A stretch of 64,000 nt of DNA from Cytobacillus gottheilii (GTDB lineage Bacteria; Bacillota; Bacilli; Bacillales; Cytobacillaceae): NCBI RefSeq assembly GCF_001636345.1, contig NZ_KV440945.1, positions 367,340-431,339 on the forward strand, in the 5' to 3' direction. Both the position numbers and the translations under genes were made by a program. The stretch's first letter is position 1, and the number at the start of each line of letters is the position of its first letter. The notes under the pieces are model-generated. The model worked only from the letters and a program-made list of their open reading frames with translations. It did not search any database and had not been told where the DNA came from. Below are positions 1 through 8,124 of this stretch, piece by piece.

Positions 1-1
1 C

Positions 2-514
2 AAGAAGTTTCAGGAGAAGCCAGTAGATCAAGAGGAAATCATTGACTTACTGGAGATAGCAAAATGGGCGCCAAATCACAAAATGACGGAGCCATGGCGT
101 TTTCTTTTATATAGCGGGGAAGGAAAAGAAAAATTTATAGAAGCTTTTAAAGCAACTCAAGGCACTGGAGAGGAAGCGGCAGAAAAGGCAGCAAAAAAAG
201 CGGCGTATTTCCGTTCAATTCCCATACATCTAGTTGTTATTATGCCGGAAGATCCTCGTCAAAAAACATGGGACGAAGATTATGGGGCTGTATCGGCATT
301 TATTCAAAACTTCCAGCTTGCGGCTTGGGCAAGAGGAATCGGCATGATCTGGCGCACAAATGACTGGATTTACAATCCGGTTTTCCGTGAAAAAGTGGGT
401 GTGCAGCCAGGCGAAAAGATCGTTGGCACATTAATGATCGGATATGCTGAACATGTGCCGGAAGCTAAGCCAAGAACTTCTATTAGAGAGAAGTTAGAAA
501 TTATTTCAGAATAA
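2..514 (+). CDS. Nitroreductase family protein (5' end missing)
   Basis: The reading frame is open from base 2, so the gene begins outside the window and only about 170 C-terminal residues are present. The visible part has the nitroreductase fold signatures: a WAPNHKMTEPWRF segment (FMN-binding region of the family), a DYGAVSAFIQNFQLAAWARGIG helix region shortened here to its core, and a C-terminal GTLMIGYAE strand. Family members are FMN-dependent NAD(P)H oxidoreductases of the cytoplasm, reducing nitro compounds or quinones; the natural substrate cannot be told. It most resembles the short YdjA/TdsD-like group. A second, unlike nitroreductase lies at 5778-6398. The stop is followed by a weak CTGTCA/TGACAG inverted repeat (525-550). 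Confidence 0.85.
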   Translation, partial: KKFQEKPVDQEEIIDLLEIAKWAPNHKMTEPWRFLLYSGEGKEKFIEAFKATQGTGEEAAEKAAKKAAYFRSIPIHLVVIMPEDPRQKTWDEDYGAVSAFIQNFQLAAWARGIGMIWRTNDWIYNPVFREKVGVQPGEKIVGTLMIGYAEHVPEAKPRTSIREKLEIISE

Positions 515-606
515 TGATCCAAAAGCTGTCAGTTTTTACTAGGTTGACAGAACTACATGCTTTATTGTAGCCTATGAATATATGAAAACTGAATAAACCT
601 CACTTT

Positions 607-790
607 TCGGTGAGGTAGAGGTGCGGTATTTAATAGTTTTTAGTTGAGCGTGAGCAGCGATGATGCTAAAAAGAAGGAAATCCCGCCGAAGTGTGCAATA
701 TGCTCAAGTATTGGATGCTGGGTCTGCAGTTAAGAGCTGCAGGACTGTCTCGGTAAACTTCCCGGTTTACTCGAGGTGTGCTATCTCTTT
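607..790 (+). promoter_or_regulatory. Lysine riboswitch (L box)
   Basis: The segment carries the conserved L-box blocks in order: GGTGAGGTAGAGGTGCG at about 609-625, CCCGCCGAAG near 689-698, GCTGGGTCTGCAG near 718-730, GACTGTC near 744-750, and a closing GCTATCTC near 780-787 that pairs with the first block to form helix P1. These match the B. subtilis lysC leader by recall. Lysine binding stabilises P1 and is expected to favour the terminator that follows at 831-857. The controlled genes are the amino-acid ABC importer starting at 2787, which argues that the importer carries lysine. A group II intron now separates the riboswitch from those genes. Confidence 0.93.
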
Positions 791-830
791 AAGGGAAAAG
801 TGGAGGATTTAGGCTAACTATGTATACAAA

Positions 831-857
831 GACCTGAGTTCATCTCAGGTCTTTTTT
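831..857 (+). terminator. Expression-platform terminator of the lysine riboswitch
   Basis: GACCTGAG, a five-base loop and CTCAGGTC form a perfect 8-bp stem followed by six T. It lies about 40 bases after riboswitch helix P1, the usual position of the terminator in an OFF switch. The intron boundary falls only about three bases after the T tract. Confidence 0.92.
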
Positions 858-860
858 GTT

Positions 861-2745
861 GTGTGCCCGGCATGGGTGCAGGCTCTAGGGTGCGAGTCCC
901 GAACGGCGAAGGCAGTAGTAGCCGTAGCTTAAGACAAGGATATGCGGGGTGACCCTCCTATCTGAAGGAAGTCGGCGGCAAACTTCCGCTCTGAGGAACA
1001 CGAATCTCATATGAGGCTAGATGACATTGGGTGAGTCTGCAATACAAGACAAAGTCCATACTGCCAAAGGTGTCACATAGTAAATGAGGCGGAGACATGG
1101 AAGGAAAGTCTGTACTCTTACCCGGGGAGAACCTGTCGATATGCCGTACTCATGCGGTAAGCCTATCCGTGAGGATAAGTTGAACGACAGGCGTCAGCAG
1201 AAGCCATAGTACTTATTCGCTTAAGAGGATAAGGAAGGGCTGAACCGGTTATGGAAAATAGGAACTAGGCGTATCTTTCCATTCGATGAAACAGAAAACA
1301 TAGTACCTGTTTAATGAAAGAAACGGTGAATCCGCGGGGGTCATTAAACAGGGTGGAGAATGAAAAGGACACAAACAGAACACCTATTTACGCGGGAGGT
1401 TATATCAATGTTAATGGAACGAATCATGTCACGGGAAAACCTACTTAATGCGATTAAAAGAGTAGAAAAGAATAAGGGAAAACATGGAGTGGACGAAATG
1501 CCCGTCACTGCTCTTCGTGGACATATTATGCTCAACTGGAGCGAACTGCGAAAATCCCTCTTCGAGGGAACCTATATCCCATCCCCCGTCCGTCGAGTCG
1601 AAATCCCGAAACCAGACGGCAAAGGGAAGAGGAAACTGGGAATCCCAACCGTGACAGACCGTTTCATTCAACAAGCAATCACCCAAGTGCTTACCAGAAT
1701 GTATGACCCTAGTTTCTCTGAATGTAGCTTCGGCTTTCGCCCTAACAGGCGAGCGCACCAGGCTGTTAAATTAGCCCAAAGCTATATAGAAGAGGGTTAT
1801 CGATGGGTAGTCGACATTGACCTTGAAAAGTTCTTTGACAAGGTTAACCACGATAGATTAATGAGTAAATTAGCCATGAGGATAAAGGATAGTACTCTCC
1901 TCAAACTAATAAGACGGTTCTTAACCTCTGGTGTTATGGAAGGCGGACTTGTCAGTCCTAACCTTGAGGGGACACCGCAAGGTGGACCTTTAAGCCCTTT
2001 ACTTTCGAATATTGTGTTGGATGAACTGGATAAAGAACTGGAGCGCAGAGGACATCGCTTTGTCCGCTACGCCGATGATTGTAATATCTATGTGAAATCT
2101 AAAAGAGCTGGAGAAAGAGTTATGAAGGCAATGACCCATTTTATCGAGAGGAATCTTAAACTGAAGGTTAACAAGGATAAAAGTGCTGTAGACCGCCCTT
2201 GGAAAAGGAAATTTCTTGGGTTCAGTTTTACAAGTAATCTAAAACCGAAGGTGAGAATATCTCCCCAATCAGTTAAACGGTTTAAAGATAAAATAAGAAA
2301 GCTTACAAGCAGACGAAGGTCAATTGCCATGGAAGATAGGATTCATAACCTTAACCAATATCTAGTGGGATGGGTTAATTATTATCATTTAGCAGATACC
2401 CGTTCAGTAATCGCAAAACTCGAAGGATGGCTTAATCGAAGGTTAAGAATGATTCGATGGAAGGAATGGAAACTTCCCCAAACGAAGGTCAAGAAACTTA
2501 TTAAACTAGGTGTTTCGAAAGGGAAAGCATATGAATGGGGAAATACAAGAAAGGCTTATTGGAGGATATCCAAAAGTCCAATTCTTCATAAAACATTAGG
2601 GAAAGCCTACTGGCTTTCCCTTGGGTTAAAAAGTATTTCTGCTAGATATGACTTACAGCGTTCGACTTAATCGGAACCGCCGTATACGGAACCGTACGTA
2701 CGGTGGTGTGAGAGGGATAAATGGAGGTTAATCGCCTCCCCCTAT
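861..2745 (+). mobile_element. Group II intron (IIC-like), full length with maturase
   Basis: The 5' end GTGTGCCCGGCATGGG at 861 is the typical start of bacterial group II introns (GUGYG). An approximately 540-base structured region (domains I-III) precedes the reverse transcriptase gene. Behind that gene, bases about 2672-2714 form domain V (CCGTATACGG ... CCGTACGTACGG, then GTGAGAGG) and 2721-2739 form the short domain VI hairpin GGAGG/CCTCC, with the 3' end placed at CCTAT, about 2745. It sits directly after a rho-independent terminator, the preferred target of group IIC introns. No sign of truncation is seen, so it may still splice and move. The 3' boundary is accurate only to a few bases. 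Confidence 0.88.
1408..2670 (+). CDS. ltrA: Group II intron reverse transcriptase/maturase
   Basis: A 420-residue intron-encoded protein that reverse-transcribes the intron RNA and helps it fold. The start at 1408 is preferred over an in-frame ATG at 1360 because GGGAGGT at 1394-1400 lies a proper distance ahead and because the resulting length matches IIC proteins such as that of the Geobacillus GsI-IIC intron. Visible motifs: GFRPNRRAH (fingers), VDIDLEKFFD with the first catalytic Asp near residue 136, GTPQGGPLSPLL, and the catalytic YADD box near 221-224, followed by the thumb/maturase part with GWVNYY. There is no HNH endonuclease domain, as usual for class C. All catalytic residues are present, so it looks functional. 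Confidence 0.95.
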   Translation: MLMERIMSRENLLNAIKRVEKNKGKHGVDEMPVTALRGHIMLNWSELRKSLFEGTYIPSPVRRVEIPKPDGKGKRKLGIPTVTDRFIQQAITQVLTRMYDPSFSECSFGFRPNRRAHQAVKLAQSYIEEGYRWVVDIDLEKFFDKVNHDRLMSKLAMRIKDSTLLKLIRRFLTSGVMEGGLVSPNLEGTPQGGPLSPLLSNIVLDELDKELERRGHRFVRYADDCNIYVKSKRAGERVMKAMTHFIERNLKLKVNKDKSAVDRPWKRKFLGFSFTSNLKPKVRISPQSVKRFKDKIRKLTSRRRSIAMEDRIHNLNQYLVGWVNYYHLADTRSVIAKLEGWLNRRLRMIRWKEWKLPQTKVKKLIKLGVSKGKAYEWGNTRKAYWRISKSPILHKTLGKAYWLSLGLKSISARYDLQRST

Positions 2746-2786
2746 CTCAATTTTTATTAAAAGAAAAAAATGGGGGTCAGAAAAAT

Positions 2787-3641
2787 ATGAGAAAAAAATT
2801 ATCGTTTTTAAGTGTATTGGCACTTGCGGCAGTATTGCTTTTAGCAGGGTGTGGAACTAGCTCAGATGAGGGTTCTGCGGGATCAGGATCAGAGTCTGAT
2901 ACGGAGAAGGATGTATTCCGTGTTGGTCTTGAAGCAGGTTATGCACCATTTAACTGGACACAAATGGATGATGCAAATGGCGGTGTGAAAATTGATGGAA
3001 ACGCTGAATTTGCAGGCGGCTATGATGTAGAAATTGCGAAAAAAATCGCTGAAGGCTTAGGGAAAGAGCTAGTGATCGTTAAAACGGAGTGGGATGGTCT
3101 TGTACCTGCCTTAACTTCTGATAAAATTGATGCAATTATCGCAGGGATGTCACCAACTGAAGAAAGAAAGCAAACAATCGATTTCTCAGACAACTATTAT
3201 AAATCCGACCTTGTTATGGTAGTGAAAAAAGGCGGAGACTATGAAAATGCCACTTCTATTCAAGATTTCAGCGGTGCAAAAGTAACGGCTCAATTGAATA
3301 CGTTCCATTACTCAGTTATTGAACAAATTGATGGCGTTGAACAGCAGCCGGCAATGGATAACTTCCCTGCTATGCGTGTTGCGCTAGAATCTGGCGTAAT
3401 TGACGGCTATGTTTCCGAGCGTCCTGAAGGTGTGAGTGCTTCTTCTGCAAATGAAAACTTTGCAATGGTTGAATTTACAGAAGGCTTTGAAACATCTGAG
3501 GACGATACAGCTATTGCTGTAGGTGTTGCAAAAGACAGCGAGCTAACTGAAAAGATCAATGAAATTTTAGCAGGAATCTCTGAAGAAGAGCGTGTAGAAA
3601 TTATGGATGAGGCGATTAAAAATCAGCCAGCAGCTAACTAA
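2787..3641 (+). CDS. Amino-acid ABC transporter substrate-binding lipoprotein, probably lysine
   Basis: Family 3 solute-binding protein of 284 residues that captures an amino acid outside the membrane and hands it to the permease. An in-frame start at 2721 lies inside intron domain VI, so the ATG at 2787, with GGGGG at 2772-2776 ahead, is chosen; it gives a lipoprotein signal with lipobox LLAGC (Cys22). Mature-domain hallmarks include FRVGLEAGYAPFNW and GGYDVEIAKKIAEGLG. The upstream lysine riboswitch is the main reason to propose lysine. It is the first gene of an importer whose other subunits start at 3722 and 4519. Confidence 0.9.
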   Translation: MRKKLSFLSVLALAAVLLLAGCGTSSDEGSAGSGSESDTEKDVFRVGLEAGYAPFNWTQMDDANGGVKIDGNAEFAGGYDVEIAKKIAEGLGKELVIVKTEWDGLVPALTSDKIDAIIAGMSPTEERKQTIDFSDNYYKSDLVMVVKKGGDYENATSIQDFSGAKVTAQLNTFHYSVIEQIDGVEQQPAMDNFPAMRVALESGVIDGYVSERPEGVSASSANENFAMVEFTEGFETSEDDTAIAVGVAKDSELTEKINEILAGISEEERVEIMDEAIKNQPAAN

Positions 3642-3653
3642 TAACGCTGCACG

Positions 3654-3692
3654 GCCGGCTGCATGACATGACATGTAGCCGGCTTCTTTTTT
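3654..3692 (+). terminator. Intra-operon terminator or attenuator
   Basis: GCCGGCTGCAT and ATGTAGCCGGC form a strong hairpin followed by a T-rich run just after the binding-protein gene and before the permease gene. Such a partial terminator would give more binding protein than membrane subunits, the usual stoichiometry of importers; this effect is inferred. Confidence 0.8.
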
Positions 3693-3721
3693 GACATATT
3701 CATTAAAAAAGGAGGATCACC

Positions 3722-4492
3722 ATGAGTCTCGATTGGATGATACAAATCATACAGTCAAACTGGCCGATGTTTTTGCGCGGAGCTGGTTGGACGTTAGTCA
3801 TCGCTTTAACAGGAACGATTATTGGATCGCTCATTGGTTTGCTGGCAGGAGTAGTTCGAACAATACCTGCTCCTGAAAAAGGAATAAAAAAGAATCTGCT
3901 TAAACTGATCAATGCCATTTTAACCATTTATATTGAATTTTTCCGCGGCACACCAATGATTGTACAGGCAATGGTCATTTTTTATGGCTCTGCACTTGCC
4001 TTTAATTTTCATATGAACCCGATTATTGCGGGTATTGTGGTAGTAGGAATTAATACAGGTGCATATATGGCTGAAATTGTACGCGGAGGCATTATTTCGG
4101 TCGATAAAGGCCAATATGAAGCGGCGCAGGCAATCGGCATGAATCATGTGCAGACCATGATTCATGTAGTTATGCCGCAAGTAATCCGCAATATTTTGCC
4201 GGCAACAGGGAACCAGTTCATTATTAATATTAAAGACACGGCTGTATTAAGTGTTATTTCTGTAACAGAATTATTTTTCCAGACGAAAACGGTGGCGGGC
4301 AATAATTTCCGCTATTTCGAATCATTCTTTGTCGCGTGTATCATTTACTTTATTATGACGTTTGCGATTACTCTCATCCTGCGCTACTTTGAACGCAAAC
4401 TCGAGGGACCGGATAACTACACTGTGATCGGCAATAACTTGCATGTTGAAACAGCAGAAGATATGAAAAAGAAAGCCAATAAAGGGATGTAA
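3722..4492 (+). CDS. Amino-acid ABC transporter permease
   Basis: A 256-residue His/Glu/Gln/Arg/opine-type permease. It shows an N-terminal membrane segment at about 21-45, the FFRGTP motif at 73-78 typical of polar amino-acid permeases, and the EAA loop (EAAQAIGMN, about 133-141) that docks on the ATPase. A second subunit is not encoded, so it likely works as a homodimer with the adjacent ATPase. AAGGAGG at about 3710-3716 precedes the ATG. Transport of lysine is inferred from the riboswitch ahead of the operon. Confidence 0.93.
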   Translation: MSLDWMIQIIQSNWPMFLRGAGWTLVIALTGTIIGSLIGLLAGVVRTIPAPEKGIKKNLLKLINAILTIYIEFFRGTPMIVQAMVIFYGSALAFNFHMNPIIAGIVVVGINTGAYMAEIVRGGIISVDKGQYEAAQAIGMNHVQTMIHVVMPQVIRNILPATGNQFIINIKDTAVLSVISVTELFFQTKTVAGNNFRYFESFFVACIIYFIMTFAITLILRYFERKLEGPDNYTVIGNNLHVETAEDMKKKANKGM

Positions 4493-4518
4493 TTTCTTGA
4501 CTGAGAGGAGGAACATAT

Positions 4519-5259
4519 ATGGAAACAATCATTGAAATCCAGCGCTTAAGCAAATCATTTGGTTCGCATGAGGTTTTAAAGGATATTCATTTTTCTGTGG
4601 AAAAAGGTGAAGTTGTTACAATTATCGGCTCTTCAGGCTCGGGAAAATCAACACTGTTGCGCTGTGTAAACTTACTTGAAAAACCAAGCGGCGGCCAGAT
4701 TATTTATAATGGAGAAAATATCTTGGATGACCGTCATGATATCCACCAATACCGCCGAAAGCTGGGGATGGTTTTTCAGCAATTTAACTTGTTCAATAAT
4801 CATGATGTATTAAATAACTGTATGGTCGGACAAATAAAGGTATTAAAGCGTTCAAAGGAAGAAGCGGAACAAATTGCACGCAAATACTTGCGTGTTGTAG
4901 GGATGGAAAATTACATTAATGCCAAGCCGCGCCACTTATCAGGCGGACAAAAGCAGCGTGTTGCTATCGCACGTGCCCTTTCAATGGAACCAGATGTAAT
5001 GCTTTTCGATGAACCGACATCTGCGTTAGATCCTGAAATGGTTGGCGAAGTATTAAAAATTATGAAAGAGCTCGCTGGAACAGGCTTAACCATGTTAATC
5101 GTTACACATGAAATGGAATTCGCAAGAGAAGTCTCTGACCGTGTTGTATTTATGGACAAAGGCGTCATCGCGGAAGAAGGACCTCCAGAAAAAATCTTTA
5201 ACAATCCTGACCAGGAGCGTACAAGAGAGTTCTTAAAACGGACATTGAAGACTGTATAA
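4519..5259 (+). CDS. Amino-acid ABC transporter ATP-binding protein
   Basis: A 246-residue ATPase of the GlnQ/HisP type that powers the importer of the two genes before it. Walker [10 protein letters not shown] is at 37-45, the Q-loop VFQQFNLF at about 85-92, signature LSGGQ at 140-144, and Walker B MLFDEP at 161-166 with the D-loop SALD. The start codon lies 26 bases after the permease stop with GAGAGGAGG ahead. The gene ends the operon, followed by a terminator at 5309-5351. Confidence 0.94.
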   Translation: METIIEIQRLSKSFGSHEVLKDIHFSVEKGEVVTIIGSSGSGKSTLLRCVNLLEKPSGGQIIYNGENILDDRHDIHQYRRKLGMVFQQFNLFNNHDVLNNCMVGQIKVLKRSKEEAEQIARKYLRVVGMENYINAKPRHLSGGQKQRVAIARALSMEPDVMLFDEPTSALDPEMVGEVLKIMKELAGTGLTMLIVTHEMEFAREVSDRVVFMDKGVIAEEGPPEKIFNNPDQERTREFLKRTLKTV

Positions 5260-5308
5260 GATGTTGGAGAAAAGACTTGGACATAAGTATTAAGCCTTTG
5301 TTATACAT

Positions 5309-5351
5309 CCGGATGATTAGAAAACAACATTTTCTAATCATCCGGTTTTTT
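5309..5351 (+). terminator. Terminator of the amino-acid importer operon
   Basis: CCGGATGATTAGAAAA pairs with TTTTCTAATCATCCGG across a short loop and is followed by a T run. The 17 bases after it (CGGTTTTTTATTTGTTA) recur after the terminator at 45006-45043, and in both places a dispersed repeat element follows. Confidence 0.92.
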
Positions 5352-5380
5352 ATTTGTTAATTGATCATATATCATTCAAA

Positions 5381-5529
5381 CATGAGTGAAATGGAGCGGA
5401 GGCCCCTCGACTCCTGCGGGCTGAAGAGCAAAGGGTGAGACCCCGCAGGAACGCGGAGTGACGAGGAGGCTCAGCTTGCTCCCCGCGGAAAGCGAGGGTC
5501 CGAAGCGCAATGAAACGGGCTTGTATAAA
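5381..5529. repeat. Dispersed structured repeat, copy 1
   Basis: A GC-rich element of about 149 bases that recurs in the same orientation at 45078-45224. Outer arms CCCTCG...CGAGGGTCC and inner arms CTCCTGCGGG...CCCCGCAGGA indicate a branched fold. No plausible reading frame is present. Elements of this look are frequent between genes in Bacillaceae genomes, to my recollection, without an assigned function. It sits between the importer terminator and a phased 21-bp array. Confidence 0.85.
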
Positions 5530-5548
5530 TATGCAATTAATTCAATAG

Positions 5549-5630
5549 TTTCCTATCAAACATAAATATTTTCCTATTAAACTTATTGAATTTCCTATCA
5601 AAACCAGTGGATTTCCTATTACTTTTCCCA
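5549..5630. repeat. Phased 21-bp array with TTTCCTATCAAA core
   Basis: Four copies of a TTTCCTATYAAA core begin at about 5549, 5570, 5591 and 5612, that is, exactly 21 bp or two helical turns apart. The sequence between cores is not conserved. The same core and spacing recur in the larger array at 34971-35245. No coding potential is seen. The array lies upstream of the nitroreductase gene at 5778. Confidence 0.75.
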
Positions 5631-5777
5631 TTGAGCACTTTTTTTGACCACTATAGGGAAAGAATATATATTGGAATTATTAAACATTGACCTATCAAGG
5701 ATCAAAATAACACACTGCTTGGAGAGTTATCAAACAACGTTTGCAGCCTGGAAATTAAACATAAGGAGAGAATTGTT

Positions 5778-6398
5778 ATGACCCATTTTATGGATGTTTT
5801 AAAAGGCAGAAGATCAATTCGAAAATATGATCCTGAGGTAAAAATCAGCCGGGAAGAGATGGAGGAAATTTTAACGGAAGCAAGCTTAGCTCCTTCATCC
5901 CTTAATTTGCAGCCTTGGCGCTTTCTTGTAATTGAAAGCCCTGAAGCAAAGGCAAAACTTGCGCCGCTTGCTAAATTTAATCAATCACAAGTGCAAACAT
6001 CATCTGCGGTGATTGAGGTATTTGCTGATCTGCAGAGTCATACGTATGCAGAAGAAATTTTCACAAAATCAGTTGAACTTGGCATTATGCCTGAGGAAGT
6101 AAAAGAGCGCCAAATTCAATCAATCTCAAAAATTTATTCCACATTGCCAGAGCAAATCAATAAAGAGCTTACGCTTGTTGATAGCGGTCTGGTATCGATG
6201 CAGCTTATGCTTGCAGCAAAGGCGCATGGGTATGACACGAACCCAATCGGCGGCTTTGAAAAGGATCAAATTGCTGAAGCGTTTGATATGGATAAAGACA
6301 GATATGTACCAATTATGCTCATTTCAATTGGTAAAGCAGATGAAGAGGGATACCAATCTTACCGTCTGCCTGTCAATACAATTGCACAATGGAAATAA
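5778..6398 (+). CDS. Nitroreductase family protein (NAD(P)H-dependent)
   Basis: A 206-residue FMN-dependent oxidoreductase. The N-terminal RRSIRKYDPE motif and ASLAPSSLNLQPWRF are FMN-binding signatures of the family, and NPIGGFEKDQIAEAF with VPIMLISIGKA near the end are typical of the YodC/YdgI/YfhC-like group. Length is normal for the family. ATAAGGAGAG precedes the ATG. The gene stands alone, ended by a bidirectional terminator shared with the convergent M20 peptidase. The physiological substrate cannot be deduced. Confidence 0.92.
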   Translation: MTHFMDVLKGRRSIRKYDPEVKISREEMEEILTEASLAPSSLNLQPWRFLVIESPEAKAKLAPLAKFNQSQVQTSSAVIEVFADLQSHTYAEEIFTKSVELGIMPEEVKERQIQSISKIYSTLPEQINKELTLVDSGLVSMQLMLAAKAHGYDTNPIGGFEKDQIAEAFDMDKDRYVPIMLISIGKADEEGYQSYRLPVNTIAQWK

Positions 6399-6403
6399 GA
6401 AAA

Positions 6404-6438
6404 TGCCCAAGAATGATCAGACATTCTTGGGCACTTTT
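6404..6438. terminator. Bidirectional terminator
   Basis: TGCCCAAGAAT and ATTCTTGGGCA form an 11-bp stem, with A-rich sequence before and T-rich sequence after it. It serves the nitroreductase gene on the plus strand and the peptidase gene on the minus strand, whose stop codon overlaps its edge. Confidence 0.9.
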
Positions 6439-7901
6439 TATTTTCGATCACTCTCCTTCATAACCTCCATATAAAAAGCAATTGCATTCAAATAATTATC
6501 AATGCTGACATGTTCATTTGTGCCATGCATCCTTGTTAAATCTTCTGAGGTGATGAGAACGGGCAGAAAACGATACGTATTATCAGCGATACGGTCATAA
6601 TGCTTTGCGTCTGATCCGGCAAACATTAAGTATGGAACCATAACAGCATCGCTGTAGACATTGCGGGCAGCCTGCTGAATGGTTTGGAACTGCCAGCTGT
6701 CTGTCGAGGATACACTTGTTGCCTCGCTCCCAGTTACAGACACAGAGATTTCATCGTCATCAATGGTTTCTTCAATAAACTTTTTCACATTCTCAAGCGA
6801 TTCGCCTGGCATGACACGAAGATTAATAATGGCCGTCGCCTGTTCAGGCAGCGCATTATATTGCTCACCAGCCTGGAAGGCGGTTGGTGCAATGGTTGTT
6901 CGAATTAAGGCGGCAGTAGCTGGCTGTTTTAGTAAAATCGATTCAATAATCGGTTCAAAAATAAACTTATTTGCAAACACATATCGCATGCCGAAACTCA
7001 TTTCTGGTGCGGCAAATTCAAATAAGGTTTCACCTGGACCGCGCAGATCTGCTTTAAATTGAGTATTCTCAAGCTTTGCAATTGCACTGGCGACTCGGCC
7101 GATATTGGTATGATCCTTTGGCTGAGAAGAGTGCCCTCCGCTTCCGGAAATGGTCAGTTCAGCAGTAGCCGAACCTTTTTCTGACACACCTACCACACCA
7201 ACAGGCTGTTCAACGCCAGGAACCATATTTCCCACGATCGCTCCGCCTTCATCAAGAACAAAATCAAATGTCACTCCCCGTTCTTCAAGCAGATCGACAA
7301 TCGCAGCCGCTCCTTCATCTCCACCTATTTCTTCATCAAAACCAAACATAAAATACACATCTCTTTTCGGTGCATAGCCCTCCTCTAAAAGATGTTCTGC
7401 AGCTTCAAGAATTCCAATTACCCCAATTTTATCGTCCAAGGTGCCGCGTCCCCAAATTTCTCCGTCGGTAACAGTACCGCTAAATGGACCTTGCTCCCAG
7501 TTTGCTTCGGTTCCTTCAAGAACAGGGGCCACATCATAATGACTGGTTAAACCAATTGGTTTTTTGCCGGATTCGCTTCCAGACCATTTGTAAATTAGCG
7601 CATAATCGTTTACTTTCTCTACCTCAAGCTGCTGATGAACAGCCGGATATGTGTCTTCTAAAAATTCAATAAAGCGCTCAAACTCTGGATAATCAAAGGC
7701 AGTTCGATCCTGATAGGAAATGGTTTTGAAGGTAAGCGCTTCCGAAAAATGACGTATAGCTTTGTCTTCATCAAGCGCTACTTCAGCTTTATTTGGTTCA
7801 GGCTGCCTTGACTCTGTCATAAAGGTACGTGTTACTGTAACAATGGCGAATATAAGCAAAAAGACACCAACTATTAATAAATTCATTTTCCATCTCCCCA
7901 T
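6438..7901 (-). CDS. M20 family metallopeptidase, membrane-anchored (PM20D1-like)
   Basis: A 487-residue zinc aminoacylase/carboxypeptidase of the M20 clan. Residues about 6-24 form one hydrophobic segment, so the catalytic part is probably outside the membrane. Metal and catalytic motifs are present: TSHYDVAPV (His ligand and Asp), GRGTLDDKIG (bridging Asp), FGFDEEIGG (general base Glu and ligand), a dimerisation region with SGGHSSQP, and a late SDAKHY histidine. Length and layout match the PM20D1/carboxypeptidase S group rather than cytosolic PepT or DapE. An ATG at 7886 is an alternative start with its own ribosome site. Substrate unknown. Confidence 0.9.
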   Translation of the reverse strand: MGRWKMNLLIVGVFLLIFAIVTVTRTFMTESRQPEPNKAEVALDEDKAIRHFSEALTFKTISYQDRTAFDYPEFERFIEFLEDTYPAVHQQLEVEKVNDYALIYKWSGSESGKKPIGLTSHYDVAPVLEGTEANWEQGPFSGTVTDGEIWGRGTLDDKIGVIGILEAAEHLLEEGYAPKRDVYFMFGFDEEIGGDEGAAAIVDLLEERGVTFDFVLDEGGAIVGNMVPGVEQPVGVVGVSEKGSATAELTISGSGGHSSQPKDHTNIGRVASAIAKLENTQFKADLRGPGETLFEFAAPEMSFGMRYVFANKFIFEPIIESILLKQPATAALIRTTIAPTAFQAGEQYNALPEQATAIINLRVMPGESLENVKKFIEETIDDDEISVSVTGSEATSVSSTDSWQFQTIQQAARNVYSDAVMVPYLMFAGSDAKHYDRIADNTYRFLPVLITSEDLTRMHGTNEHVSIDNYLNAIAFYMEVMKESDRK

Positions 7902-7993
7902 ACAAAACCCCCGAAACTCTTTTTATATTATTTTATACTATTTTTATAATATTTAGAATTTTATTCTATATTTTTGACATAACTTCTTTCTAG

Positions 7994-8007
7994 GTTGTTC
8001 GAACAAC
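7994..8007. promoter_or_regulatory. 14-bp palindrome in the divergent promoter region
   Basis: GTTGTTCGAACAAC is a perfect palindrome between the divergent M20 peptidase and asparaginase genes. A TTGACA at 8015-8020 lies close by and suggests a promoter towards the asparaginase gene. A dimeric repressor site is a reasonable reading, but the protein is unknown. Confidence 0.45.
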
Positions 8008-8124
8008 TTATAGTTTGACAACAGTTCGTTTACACTAAGTAATAAATGCTTGAAAAAGCTATTTAGAAAATATATCGGGCAATATAGTATGATAGGTAAT
8101 AAACAGCAGAAATGGGGAATCTTC

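Noticed and set aside
2721-2786. N-terminal extension of the substrate-binding protein starting at 2721
   Set aside because: It would begin inside intron domain VI and bury the lipoprotein signal; 2787 has a ribosome site and a proper signal peptide.
6679-7062. Plus-strand frame of 127 codons inside the M20 peptidase gene
   Set aside because: Antisense to a complete enzyme with all metal motifs; no family resemblance of its own.
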